This document shows, one piece after another, positions 1-6,974 of a stretch of 10,185 bases of DNA (the stretch's first letter is position 1; each line of letters starts with the position of its first letter). Both the position numbers and the translations under genes were made by a program. Source of the DNA: Chloroflexota bacterium (lineage in GTDB: Bacteria; Chloroflexota; Limnocylindria; Limnocylindrales; CSP1-4); contig JAICUV010000113.1 of NCBI GenBank assembly GCA_025935655.1, positions 1 through 10,185 of the forward strand, in the 5' to 3' direction. The notes under the pieces were generated by a model, which searched no databases, was not told the origin of the DNA, and saw only the letters and a list, made by a program, of their open reading frames with translations.

Positions 1-263
1 GACGGCTCGTGCAGCCGACCCGAGGGCTGGGCAGCGCGCCTCTCCCCCGGCGAACCGGGTTGCGCCCTCCTATTTGGCCTTGCTCCGGGTGGAGTTTGCC
101 GCGTTTCACTCCGGCCCGAGGGGCCGGCATCGTCACTGTGGCACTGGTCCTCGCCTCACGGCGGACGGGCGTTACCCGCCACCCTGCGCTGGGGAGCTCG
201 GACTTTCCTCACGCCGGTCCGGTCGCCCGGTCCGACGCGCGACCGTCCGGCCGCCTCGCTGGC
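1..263 (-). ncRNA. rnpB: RNase P RNA, bacterial class A, 3' end cut by window edge
   Basis: This is the catalytic RNA of ribonuclease P, which removes the 5' leader of precursor tRNAs. Read on the minus strand it shows the family's conserved segments in order: GAGGAAAGTCC at 210-200 (P4 5' strand), CAGGGTGGCGGGTAACGCCC in the next 40 bases, GACCAGTGCCACAGTGAC near 149-132, AGTGAAACG near 110-102, AAACTCCACCCGGAGCAAGG followed by CCAAATAGG at about 98-70, and GGTCGGCTGCACGAGCC near the left edge. A long P3-like hairpin lies at 213-251 (GCCGG/CCGGC and CGGTCGC/GCGACCG arms). The 5' end is inferred from the -10 box at 275-270. The final 60-80 bases, including the 3' strands of P4, P2 and P1, lie outside the window. 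The specificity domain is unusually short, with one small hairpin (111-127) and no room for P12-P14. Identity is very secure; the exact 5' end is not. Confidence 0.95.
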
Positions 264-269
264 CGACGG

Positions 270-275
270 ATTGTA
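270..275 (-). promoter_or_regulatory. -10 box of the rnpB promoter
   Basis: The minus strand reads TACAAT here, five of six matches to the sigma-70 -10 consensus in otherwise very GC-rich sequence. It lies about 60 bases upstream of the conserved GAGGAAAGTCC, the distance expected for an RNase P RNA 5' end, and so predicts a transcription start near 263. I see no convincing -35 hexamer 16-18 bases further upstream. The gap between the exporter stop codon (358) and the RNA holds nothing else recognisable. Confidence 0.6.
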
Positions 276-357
276 GACGAGGACCTCCGGAGCGGATCCG
301 GCCACCCAGCCGTTCGCGCGCTGGACATGCGCTCGGCGGGCGAGGCGCGCGAGCGGG

Positions 358-945
358 TCAGATCCACACGAGCATGATCGTCGCGACGACCATCGCCGCG
401 AGCACGGCGCTCACGACCCGACGCCGGCGCGGTCCGTCCAGCAGCCGCGCCATCGCCCCGCCGGCTGCGGCCCAGGCGCACGCGGCCGGCACGATCATCG
501 ACATCATCGCGAGCGCCACGAGGACGGTGCCCGGCACGGCGGGCAGCTCCGGCGGCAGGAACGTCGTGACCGCGCCCAGCGCGAAGATCCATGCCTTCGG
601 GTTGACGACCTGGAACGCCATGGCGCCCGGCACGCTGAGCGGTCGCGCGACGTCCGCCTGGTGGAGCGTCCCGAGTCGCAGGATCCGCCACGCCAGCCAC
701 AGGAGGTACGCCGATCCCGCGACGCGCATCGCGACCCCGAGCACCGGCACCGACGCGACGAGGGCGGCGATGCCCGCGCCCGCCGCGAGCGCCATCGCCC
801 CGATCGCGAGCGCGGTCCCGATCACGTGCGGCACGGTCCGGCGGAATCCGAAGGTGGCGCCGGATGCCCACAACAGGATGTTGTTCGGGCCCGGGGTAAA
901 GGAGCTGACGAAGGAGAAGCCGAGGAGCGCGAGGAGCTGGGCCAC
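358..945 (-). CDS. LysE/RhtB family amino-acid exporter
   Basis: This 195-residue inner-membrane protein belongs to the LysE/RhtB superfamily, which exports amino acids and related compounds; the substrate cannot be read from sequence. It has the family's N-terminal signature FTPGPNN (residues 16-22) and the mid-protein FQVVNPKAW motif (111-119). Hydrophobic stretches at about 4-25, 42-70, 72-90, 115-132, 138-162 and 178-195 fit the usual six-helix layout, and the length is normal. An Arg-rich cytoplasmic turn (GPRRRR, 171-176) precedes the last helix. The start is a GTG at 945; I see no upstream ATG in frame and no clear ribosome binding site. It is divergent from an AraC-type gene 52 bases away, a common regulator-exporter arrangement. 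The family assignment is secure; amino-acid export is inferred from the family. Confidence 0.9.
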   Translation of the reverse strand: MAQLLALLGFSFVSSFTPGPNNILLWASGATFGFRRTVPHVIGTALAIGAMALAAGAGIAALVASVPVLGVAMRVAGSAYLLWLAWRILRLGTLHQADVARPLSVPGAMAFQVVNPKAWIFALGAVTTFLPPELPAVPGTVLVALAMMSMIVPAACAWAAAGGAMARLLDGPRRRRVVSAVLAAMVVATIMLVWI

Positions 946-997
946 GACCCGATGGTGGCCGGGGCCGGTCCGAACGGTCTTGTACGATCCTGCCGCG
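946..997. promoter_or_regulatory. Divergent promoter region between exporter and AraC-type regulator
   Basis: These 52 bases must hold both promoters. The plus strand has a TACGAT hexamer at 983-988, nine bases before the ATG of the regulator, so its transcript would have almost no leader. The overlapping minus-strand TACAAG is a weaker -10 candidate for the exporter. A short direct repeat CGGTC occurs at 966-970 and 975-979 (9-base period), which could be a regulator half-site pair, but it is short enough to be chance in this composition. Confidence 0.35.
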
Positions 998-1810
998 ATG
1001 GGCTCCCCCGACGCCGTCTCGCTCCGGGCCTGGCACCCGCCGATCGAGGGCGTCCGAGAGGTGCTCCACGCGCGCTTCGCCGACCACGCCTACCCACCCC
1101 ACGTGCACGACACGTGGACCCTGTTCGTCGTCGACGAGGGCGCCGTCCGGTATGACCTCGACGGCACGGAGCGTGGCGCGCTCCCGTCGATGGTCTCGAT
1201 CCTCCCGCCGCACGTCGCGCACGACGGCAAGCCGGGCACGACCGGCGGGTACGCGAAGCGGGTGATCTACCTCGAGTCATGGGTGGTCGGCGAGCACCTG
1301 GTCGGCCCGGCGGTCGACGCGCCCGTGCTCCCGGACGCGTCACTCCGGGCCCGGCTGGATGCGGTGCATGCGGCGCTCGTGCATCCCGACGACACGCTCG
1401 AGGCCGAGACGCGCCTTCACGCGATCTCGGAGCGGATCCGGCGGTTGCTGGGCGACCGTCCCTCGACCCAGGACGGCGCAACCGGTGCCGATGAGCTCGC
1501 GGAACAGCTCCGGACGCTGCTCGACGCGGATCTGTTCGGGACGCCGTCGATCGCGGCGGCGGCGCGGACGATGGGCGTCGGGCCGACGACGGCCGCGCGT
1601 GCGTTCCGGCGCGCCTTCGGCCTGCCGCCGCACGCCTACGTGGTCGGCCGGCGGCTGGAAGCGGCGCGCGAGCGGATCCTCGACGGCGTCCCCCTGGCCG
1701 ACGTCGCCGCCGAGGTCGGGTTCGTGGACCAGGCCCACCTCAGCCGGCGATTCAAGGCGCTCGTCGGGACGACGCCGGGCCGATTCGGCAGGGCCGCCCC
1801 GCGACGCTGA
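998..1810 (+). CDS. AraC family transcriptional regulator with N-terminal cupin sensor
   Basis: This 270-residue DNA-binding regulator has a cupin-like AraC ligand-binding domain at about residues 15-150, with the metal/ligand-type HxH pair at H35 and H37 (PPHVHDTW). A C-terminal double helix-turn-helix follows at about 170-265: the first HTH is near PSIAAAARTMGVG, and the second has the family pattern LADVAAEVGFVDQAHLSRRF followed by TTPGRFG. The open frame extends far upstream through the exporter and rnpB, but the homology begins just after the ATG at 998, so that start is chosen. Placement back-to-back with a LysE-type exporter suggests it senses the exported compound and controls that gene; this is inference. 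The ligand is unknown. A small dyad overlaps its stop codon. Confidence 0.9.
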   Translation: MGSPDAVSLRAWHPPIEGVREVLHARFADHAYPPHVHDTWTLFVVDEGAVRYDLDGTERGALPSMVSILPPHVAHDGKPGTTGGYAKRVIYLESWVVGEHLVGPAVDAPVLPDASLRARLDAVHAALVHPDDTLEAETRLHAISERIRRLLGDRPSTQDGATGADELAEQLRTLLDADLFGTPSIAAAARTMGVGPTTAARAFRRAFGLPPHAYVVGRRLEAARERILDGVPLADVAAEVGFVDQAHLSRRFKALVGTTPGRFGRAAPRR

Positions 1811-1950
1811 GTCGCTGAAACGCCACGCCGCGCCCGGGACGACGTCCCAGGAAGCGGCCGACGACCGGTCCTCGCGACTCACGGTCGCGATCCGGCGCCC
1901 AACACGGTCTCGGGCCGGCCCTGCGCCGGTCATCAGCGACTGACAGTCGC
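1801..1950. repeat. Three copies of the dyad GCGAC-N5-GTCGC
   Basis: The perfect dyad GCGAC-N5-GTCGC occurs at 1801-1815 (spacer GCTGA), 1874-1888 (spacer TCACG, arms extended to TCGCGAC/GTCGCGA at 1872-1890) and 1936-1950 (spacer TGACA, arms extended by one T/A pair). Arm sequence and spacing are identical while the spacers differ, and the starts are 73 and 62 bases apart. The first copy spans the stop codon of the AraC-type gene. They could be transcription-end hairpins, a small dispersed repeat family, or operator-type sites; the sequence alone does not decide. Confidence 0.6.
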
Positions 1951-1952
1951 GA

Positions 1953-2071
1953 GGCGCGGCGGATCCGGCGAGCCGCGGCGCGGGGGATGTCGGGCCGCGC
2001 CCGGCGCGGCGGATCCGAGGCCAGAGGAGGGCGGAATGCGGCTGCGGCGCGGCCAATGCGGCGCGGCGGAT
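1953..2071 (+). repeat. Three direct copies of GGCGCGGCGGAT
   Basis: GGCGCGGCGGATCCG occurs at 1953-1967 and 2003-2017, and the shorter GGCGCGGCGGAT at 2060-2071, giving spacings of 50 and 57 bases. Around them are further partial echoes such as GGGGATGTCGGGCC (about 1983-1996) and GGATGTGGGGCC (about 2068-2079), so the block looks like a degenerate tandem repeat about 50-57 bases long. Part of the similarity may come from extreme GC bias. Confidence 0.45.
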
Positions 2072-2096
2072 GTGGGGCCAGCCGCGGCACGGCGAT

Positions 2097-2112
2097 GTGC
2101 GGCGAGCCGCAC
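2097..2112 (-). terminator. Possible T-less terminator hairpin after rnhA
   Basis: GTGCGGC-GA-GCCGCAC is a perfect seven-pair inverted repeat starting 27 bases beyond the rnhA stop, in the position expected for an operon terminator. No T-run follows on the minus strand, so it is not a classical intrinsic terminator. Confidence 0.3.
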
Positions 2113-2138
2113 CGAGCGCCGGTGCGGATCCACACGCG

Positions 2139-2657
2139 CTATTCGCGAACGGCGGCCTCTTCCGGCCGCAGGCGGCGCGCCCGGGCGATCCGCGCGGGCC
2201 CGCCCGCGGCGACGCGGTCGAGCGCCTCGTTCGCGAGCCGGTCCGCCTGCGAGTTCTGCGCGCGCGGCACGTGCGTCGCCGACCAGCGCCGGAACTCGCC
2301 GAGCAGCGCCTTCGCCTGGCCGTGGAGCGGCACGAGCTTGGGGTCCTTCACCCGCCACCGTCCGTGGAGCTGCTCGACGATCAGCTTCGAGTCGAGGAAG
2401 AGGTCCACCTTCTCCGCCCCGAGCCGGCCCGCGAGCTTGAGCGCCTCGACGACCCCGGTCCACTCGGCCACGTTGTTGGTCTGGATGCCGAGCGCCTCGG
2501 AGATCGTCGCGTCGGGGGGCGCGAGGTGATCGAGGGCGTCGGGGCGCGATCCGTCGATCAGCACCGCGCCCAGCGAGGCCGGACCGGGGTTTCCGCGCGC
2601 GGCGCCGTCGGTCCGGATGACGACGTGCGGGATGACCGGGAGCGCAGGGTCGCTCAG
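2139..2657 (-). CDS. rnhA: Ribonuclease HI (type 1 RNase H), start uncertain
   Basis: RNase H cleaves the RNA strand of RNA-DNA hybrids. The protein shows the full type 1 fold signature: TDGAARGNPGPAS near the N-terminus, TNNVAEW, LDSKLIVEQL and HVPRAQNSQADRLANEAL. With the start used here the four metal-binding acidic residues are D17, E65, D89 and D139, so it should be active. There is no ATG, GTG or TTG near the expected N-terminus. The nearest in-frame codon that could initiate is a CTG at 2657, overlapping the TGA of sdhB (C-TGA), which gives 172 residues. The nearest conventional start is a GTG at 2726, 73 bases inside sdhB, giving 195 residues with a non-homologous leader. It is the last gene of the icd-sdhCDAB operon and probably translationally coupled to sdhB. 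The product is secure, the start is not. Confidence 0.88.
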   Translation of the reverse strand: MSDPALPVIPHVVIRTDGAARGNPGPASLGAVLIDGSRPDALDHLAPPDATISEALGIQTNNVAEWTGVVEALKLAGRLGAEKVDLFLDSKLIVEQLHGRWRVKDPKLVPLHGQAKALLGEFRRWSATHVPRAQNSQADRLANEALDRVAAGGPARIARARRLRPEEAAVRE

Positions 2658-3355
2658 GCGCGGCGCCCCACGATCGCCGAGGAGACCTCGAGGATCGCCT
2701 GGGTGATGTGGATCCCGCGCGGGCACGCGTCGGTGCAGTTGAAGATCGTCCGGCAGCGCCACACGCCGTCGGCGTCGGCGAGGATCTCCAGCCGCTCCTC
2801 GGCCGCGTCGTCGCGCGAGTCGAAGATGAACCGATGCGCGTTGACGATCGCCGCCGGCCCGACGTACGAGGGCTGCGCCCAGAACGACGGGCACGACGAC
2901 GTGCACGCGGCGCACAGGATGCACTTCGTCGTGTCGTCGAAGCGGGCCCGGTCGGCCGGCGACTGCCGGCGCTCTCGCTCGGGCGGCGCGTCGGACGGCT
3001 GCAGGAACGGCTGGACGCTCTTGAACTTGTCGAAGAACCCGTCCATGTCGACGACGAGGTCCTTGATGACCGGGAGCCCCGGCAGCGGCGCGACGGTGAT
3101 CTTCTTGCCGCCCAGCTGGTCGACGCGGATCTTGCACGCGAGGCGGTTGCGGCCGTTGATCAGCATCGCGTCCGAGCCGCACACGCCGTGCGCGCACGAG
3201 CGCCGGAAGGTCAGCGTCCCGTCCTGCTCGTACTTCACCTTGTGGAGCAGGTCGAGGACGCGGTCCATCGGCTCCGCCTCGACGCGGAACGACTGCTCGT
3301 GGGGCTTGGTGTCGTGCTCGGGGTCGTAGCGGAGGATCCGCAGCTCGGTCTGCAT
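2654..3355 (-). CDS. sdhB: Succinate dehydrogenase iron-sulfur subunit
   Basis: This 233-residue subunit carries electrons from the flavin to the quinone through three iron-sulfur clusters. The 2Fe-2S ligands are C54, C59, D62 and C74 (SCAHGVCGSD ... RLAC); the Asp in the third position also occurs in the E. coli protein. The 4Fe-4S cluster uses C145, C148, C151 and C211 (CILCAACTSSCP, DACPRG), and the 3Fe-4S cluster C155, C201 and C207. Length and ligand spacing are normal. At the quinone site the second Trp of E. coli SFWW is Ala (SFWAQP, 157-162) and the His after the first 3Fe-4S-region Cys is Arg (R202). The ATG start lies three bases after the sdhA stop, and its TGA overlaps the possible CTG start of rnhA. 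Confidence 0.97.
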   Translation of the reverse strand: MQTELRILRYDPEHDTKPHEQSFRVEAEPMDRVLDLLHKVKYEQDGTLTFRRSCAHGVCGSDAMLINGRNRLACKIRVDQLGGKKITVAPLPGLPVIKDLVVDMDGFFDKFKSVQPFLQPSDAPPERERRQSPADRARFDDTTKCILCAACTSSCPSFWAQPSYVGPAAIVNAHRFIFDSRDDAAEERLEILADADGVWRCRTIFNCTDACPRGIHITQAILEVSSAIVGRRA

Positions 3356-3358
3356 CGC

Positions 3359-5100
<1,742 letters not shown>

Positions 5101-5104
<4 letters not shown>

Positions 5105-5493
5105 TGGACCGGGAACGGTAGCGTGGCGACCGCGAGCGTGCCCATGGCGAACAGCACGAAGGCGCCGAGGTACAGGGCCATCGTCAGCAGCGTCCGGACG
5201 CCGCCCGACGTGTAGTCCTGGACGATCGTCCGGAGGCCCATGAAGCCGTGGAACACGACGAACGAGAGCATCAGCCAGTCGACCGTCCGCCACGCGAGGT
5301 TGCCCCACCGCTCGTCGGTGATCCACTTCGCGGTCTGCTGCGACGGGTCGAACAGGAAGTGCACGATGATGTAGTGCGAGAGCGCGGTCACGAACAGGCC
5401 GAGGCCGGTGAGCCGCATCAGGTACCAGATCGCGAGCTCCCAGCCGCCGCCCGGGCGCGTCCGGCTCGAGGAGCGCGACAGCCGGACGCTCAT
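5101..5493 (-). CDS. sdhD: Succinate dehydrogenase membrane anchor subunit SdhD
   Basis: This 130-residue protein has three hydrophobic helices (about 20-46, 71-94 and 100-124) and anchors complex II with SdhC. The second helix carries H82 in FHGFMGLRTIVQDY, which aligns with the heme-ligand segment of E. coli SdhD including the Asp-Tyr pair (D93, Y94) near the quinone. The first helix has two more histidines, H40 and H45 (SHYIIVHF), one of which could bind a second heme, as in type A succinate:quinone reductases. The ATG start overlaps the sdhC stop (ATGA) and the TGA overlaps the sdhA GTG, so translation of the three genes is likely coupled. Subunit identity rests on order, helices and these motifs. 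Confidence 0.9.
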
Positions 5494-5876
5494 GACGCCA
5501 CCCGGAACGGCGGCGCGAACCCGAAGGCGGGCGCCATGATCTGGACGAGGATCGGCAGGCCGATCACGAGGAACAGGATCCAGTTCGCGTACCACAGCTG
5601 ACGGTGGTAGCGGGTCATCGAGGGCCAGAAGTCCATGATGATGATCCGCAGGCCGTTGAGCGCGTGGTACAGCAGGGCCGCGCCGAGCAGCGCCTCGCCC
5701 ACCCGCCCGAGCGGGCTGCCGTAGACCTGGAGGACGTCGTCGTACAGGGCCGCATTGACGCTCGCGAGCCAGATGTCGAAGACGTGCAGCAGGATGAACA
5801 CGAAGATCCCGACGCCCGAGATGCGGTGGAACGCCCACGCGAGCATTCCCTCCGAGCCCCGATAGCGCAGGGTCAT
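5490..5876 (-). CDS. sdhC: Succinate dehydrogenase cytochrome b subunit SdhC
   Basis: This 128-residue membrane protein has three predicted helices (about 12-38, 58-82 and 95-118). It holds the family pattern FHRISGVGIF (H17, R18, quinone-side region) and LLYHALNGLRIIIMDF, where H71 aligns with the heme b ligand H84 of E. coli SdhC. An additional helix-1 His, H31 (LLHVFDIW), is placed to pair with H71 or a partner in SdhD. This resembles the type A (two-heme) SdhC of Thermus-like enzymes more than the E. coli single-heme type. The Ser that binds quinone in E. coli three residues before H17 is Trp here. The ATG at 5876 lies four bases after the icd stop. A longer in-frame start at 5939 would sit inside icd and adds an Ala/Ser-rich tail with no homology, so it was not used. 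Confidence 0.92.
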   Translation of the reverse strand: MTLRYRGSEGMLAWAFHRISGVGIFVFILLHVFDIWLASVNAALYDDVLQVYGSPLGRVGEALLGAALLYHALNGLRIIIMDFWPSMTRYHRQLWYANWILFLVIGLPILVQIMAPAFGFAPPFRVAS

Positions 5877-5880
5877 CGCG

Positions 5881-6885
5881 TCAGCCGAGCCGGTCGATGA
5901 TGCCGTCGGCGAACTCGCTCGTGCCGGCGGAGCCGCCAAGGTCGTAGGTCACGGTCGTCCCGTCGGCGATCACGGCCCGGGTGGCGTCCTCGACGCGCTC
6001 GGCCGCGGCCTGCTCACCGAGGTGCCGGAGCATCAGGACACCCGACAGGATCATCGCCGTCGGGTTCGCCTTGTTCTGGCCCGCGTACTTGGGCGCCGAC
6101 CCGTGCACCGGCTCGAACACCGCGCCGTCGACGCCGATGTTGGCGCCCGGCGCGACCCCCAGCCCGCCGACCAGCCCCGCGCACAGGTCGCTCACGATGT
6201 CGCCGTACAGGTTCGGCAGGACCATCACGTCGTACAGCTCCGGCTTCTGAACGAGCTGCATGCACATGTTGTCGACGATCCGGTCCTCGAACTCGATCCG
6301 GCTCTCGTAGTCCTTCGCGACCGTCGCGCAGCTCTCGAGGAACAGCCCGTCCGAGAGCTTCATGATGTTCGCCTTGTGGACCGCCGTGACCTTGCGGCGG
6401 CCGTTCGCGACGGCGTATTCGAAGGCGAACCGGGCGATCCGCTCCGAGGCGGCGCGGGTGATGATCTTGATCGACTCGGCGGCGTCCGGCCCCACCCGGT
6501 GCTCGATGCCCGCGTAGAGGTCCTCCGTGTTCTCGCGCACGATGACGAGGTCGACGTTCTCGTAGCGGGTCTCGAGGCCCTGGATCGACCTCGCCGGCCG
6601 GAGATTCGCGTACAGGCCGAGCGTCTGGCGCAGCGTGACGTTGACGCTGCGGAACCCGGTGCCGACGGGCGTCGTGATCGGACCCTTGATCGCGACCTTG
6701 TTGCGCCGGATCGACTCCAGGACGTGCTCCGGGAGCGGCGTGCCATAGCGCGCCATCACCGCCTCGCCGGCGTCCTGCACCTCCCAGTCGAAGGCGACGC
6801 CGGAGGCATCGAGCACGCGCCGCGTCGCCTCCGCCAGCTCGGGACCGATCCCGTCGCCGGGGATGAGCGTGACTTGATGGGCCAT
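5881..6885 (-). CDS. Isocitrate dehydrogenase, short IDH3-like type
   Basis: This 334-residue enzyme of the isocitrate/isopropylmalate dehydrogenase family oxidises and decarboxylates isocitrate to 2-oxoglutarate. Isocitrate rather than isopropylmalate is indicated by S80, N82, R86 and R96 in RSVNVTLRQ ... NLRPAR, with R117 and Y124 (RENTEDLYAG), K171 and N173, and metal-binding D205, D229 and D233. Length and the C-terminal DLGGSAGTSEF segment resemble the NAD-linked mitochondrial IDH3 type. However, the coenzyme loop reads HGSAPKYAGQ (K266, Y267), and Y314 is also kept, like the NADP-binding residues of E. coli IDH, whereas the E. coli Arg395 position is Gly (G318). The coenzyme is therefore uncertain. 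It is the first gene of the sdh operon; a TATCAT box six bases upstream suggests a leaderless mRNA. A homoisocitrate-type role is a less likely alternative. Confidence 0.9.
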   Translation of the reverse strand: MAHQVTLIPGDGIGPELAEATRRVLDASGVAFDWEVQDAGEAVMARYGTPLPEHVLESIRRNKVAIKGPITTPVGTGFRSVNVTLRQTLGLYANLRPARSIQGLETRYENVDLVIVRENTEDLYAGIEHRVGPDAAESIKIITRAASERIARFAFEYAVANGRRKVTAVHKANIMKLSDGLFLESCATVAKDYESRIEFEDRIVDNMCMQLVQKPELYDVMVLPNLYGDIVSDLCAGLVGGLGVAPGANIGVDGAVFEPVHGSAPKYAGQNKANPTAMILSGVLMLRHLGEQAAAERVEDATRAVIADGTTVTYDLGGSAGTSEFADGIIDRLG

Positions 6886-6891
6886 GCGCTG

Positions 6892-6897
6892 ATGATA
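6892..6897 (-). promoter_or_regulatory. -10 box of the icd-sdhCDAB-rnhA operon, implying a leaderless mRNA
   Basis: The minus strand reads TATCAT, five of six matches to the -10 consensus, and ends just six bases before the ATG of the isocitrate dehydrogenase gene. Transcription would start at or within a base or two of the ATG. No ribosome binding site could fit between the two. A -35 match is not evident. Confidence 0.5.
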
Positions 6898-6926
6898 GCC
6901 AAGGCCCGGCCCCCGACGCGGCGCGC

Positions 6927-6932
6927 TACCAT
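6927..6932 (+). promoter_or_regulatory. Candidate -10 box for sucCD
   Basis: TACCAT lies 42 bases upstream of the sucC GTG in the 89-base divergent gap and is the best -10-like hexamer there on the plus strand, with four of six matches. It predicts a leader of about 35 bases that includes the GGGAAGGA ribosome binding site at 6956-6963. No -35 element is obvious, so this is tentative. Confidence 0.3.
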
Positions 6933-6955
6933 CGGCTTCCCCACCCCATCGACCC

Positions 6956-6963
6956 GGGAAGGA
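6956..6963 (+). promoter_or_regulatory. Ribosome binding site of sucC
   Basis: GGGAAGGA is a purine-rich Shine-Dalgarno-like stretch 11 bases before the GTG at 6975 and supports that start. It is the clearest such site in the window; most other genes here start by overlap with the preceding stop or lack one. Confidence 0.5.
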
Positions 6964-6974
6964 CCGTCACGCGC

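Larger units (their letters stand above)
1811..2138. other. Non-coding gap between convergent genes, rich in dyads and short repeats
   Basis: This stretch separates the 3' ends of the AraC-type gene and rnhA. No open frame in it resembles a protein I recognise, and the frames present are low-complexity Arg/Ala/Gly products of GC-rich DNA. It holds several perfect hairpins (GCGAC-N5-GTCGC copies, GGGAC-GAC-GTCCC at 1836-1848, GTGCGGC-GA-GCCGCAC at 2097-2112) and three copies of GGCGCGGCGGAT. None of the hairpins is followed by a T-run, so termination here would be by rho or by T-less hairpins. Confidence 0.7.

Noticed and set aside
111..127. The GC-rich hairpin CCGGCCC-GAG-GGGCCGG considered as a terminator
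   Set aside because: It lies inside the RNase P RNA between conserved segments, so it is a structural helix of that RNA.
74..997. A 308-codon upstream extension of the AraC-type frame
   Set aside because: It runs antisense through rnpB and the exporter and encodes biased sequence; regulator homology begins just after the ATG at 998.
209..1222. A 337-codon minus-strand frame overlapping rnpB, the exporter and the regulator
   Set aside because: It is an Arg/Gly/Ala/Asp-rich shadow of the exporter in another frame, with no homology I can see.
1987..2529. Plus-strand open frame across the convergent gap into rnhA
   Set aside because: Its composition is repeat-derived Arg/Ala/Ser and it overlaps a well-supported gene on the opposite strand.
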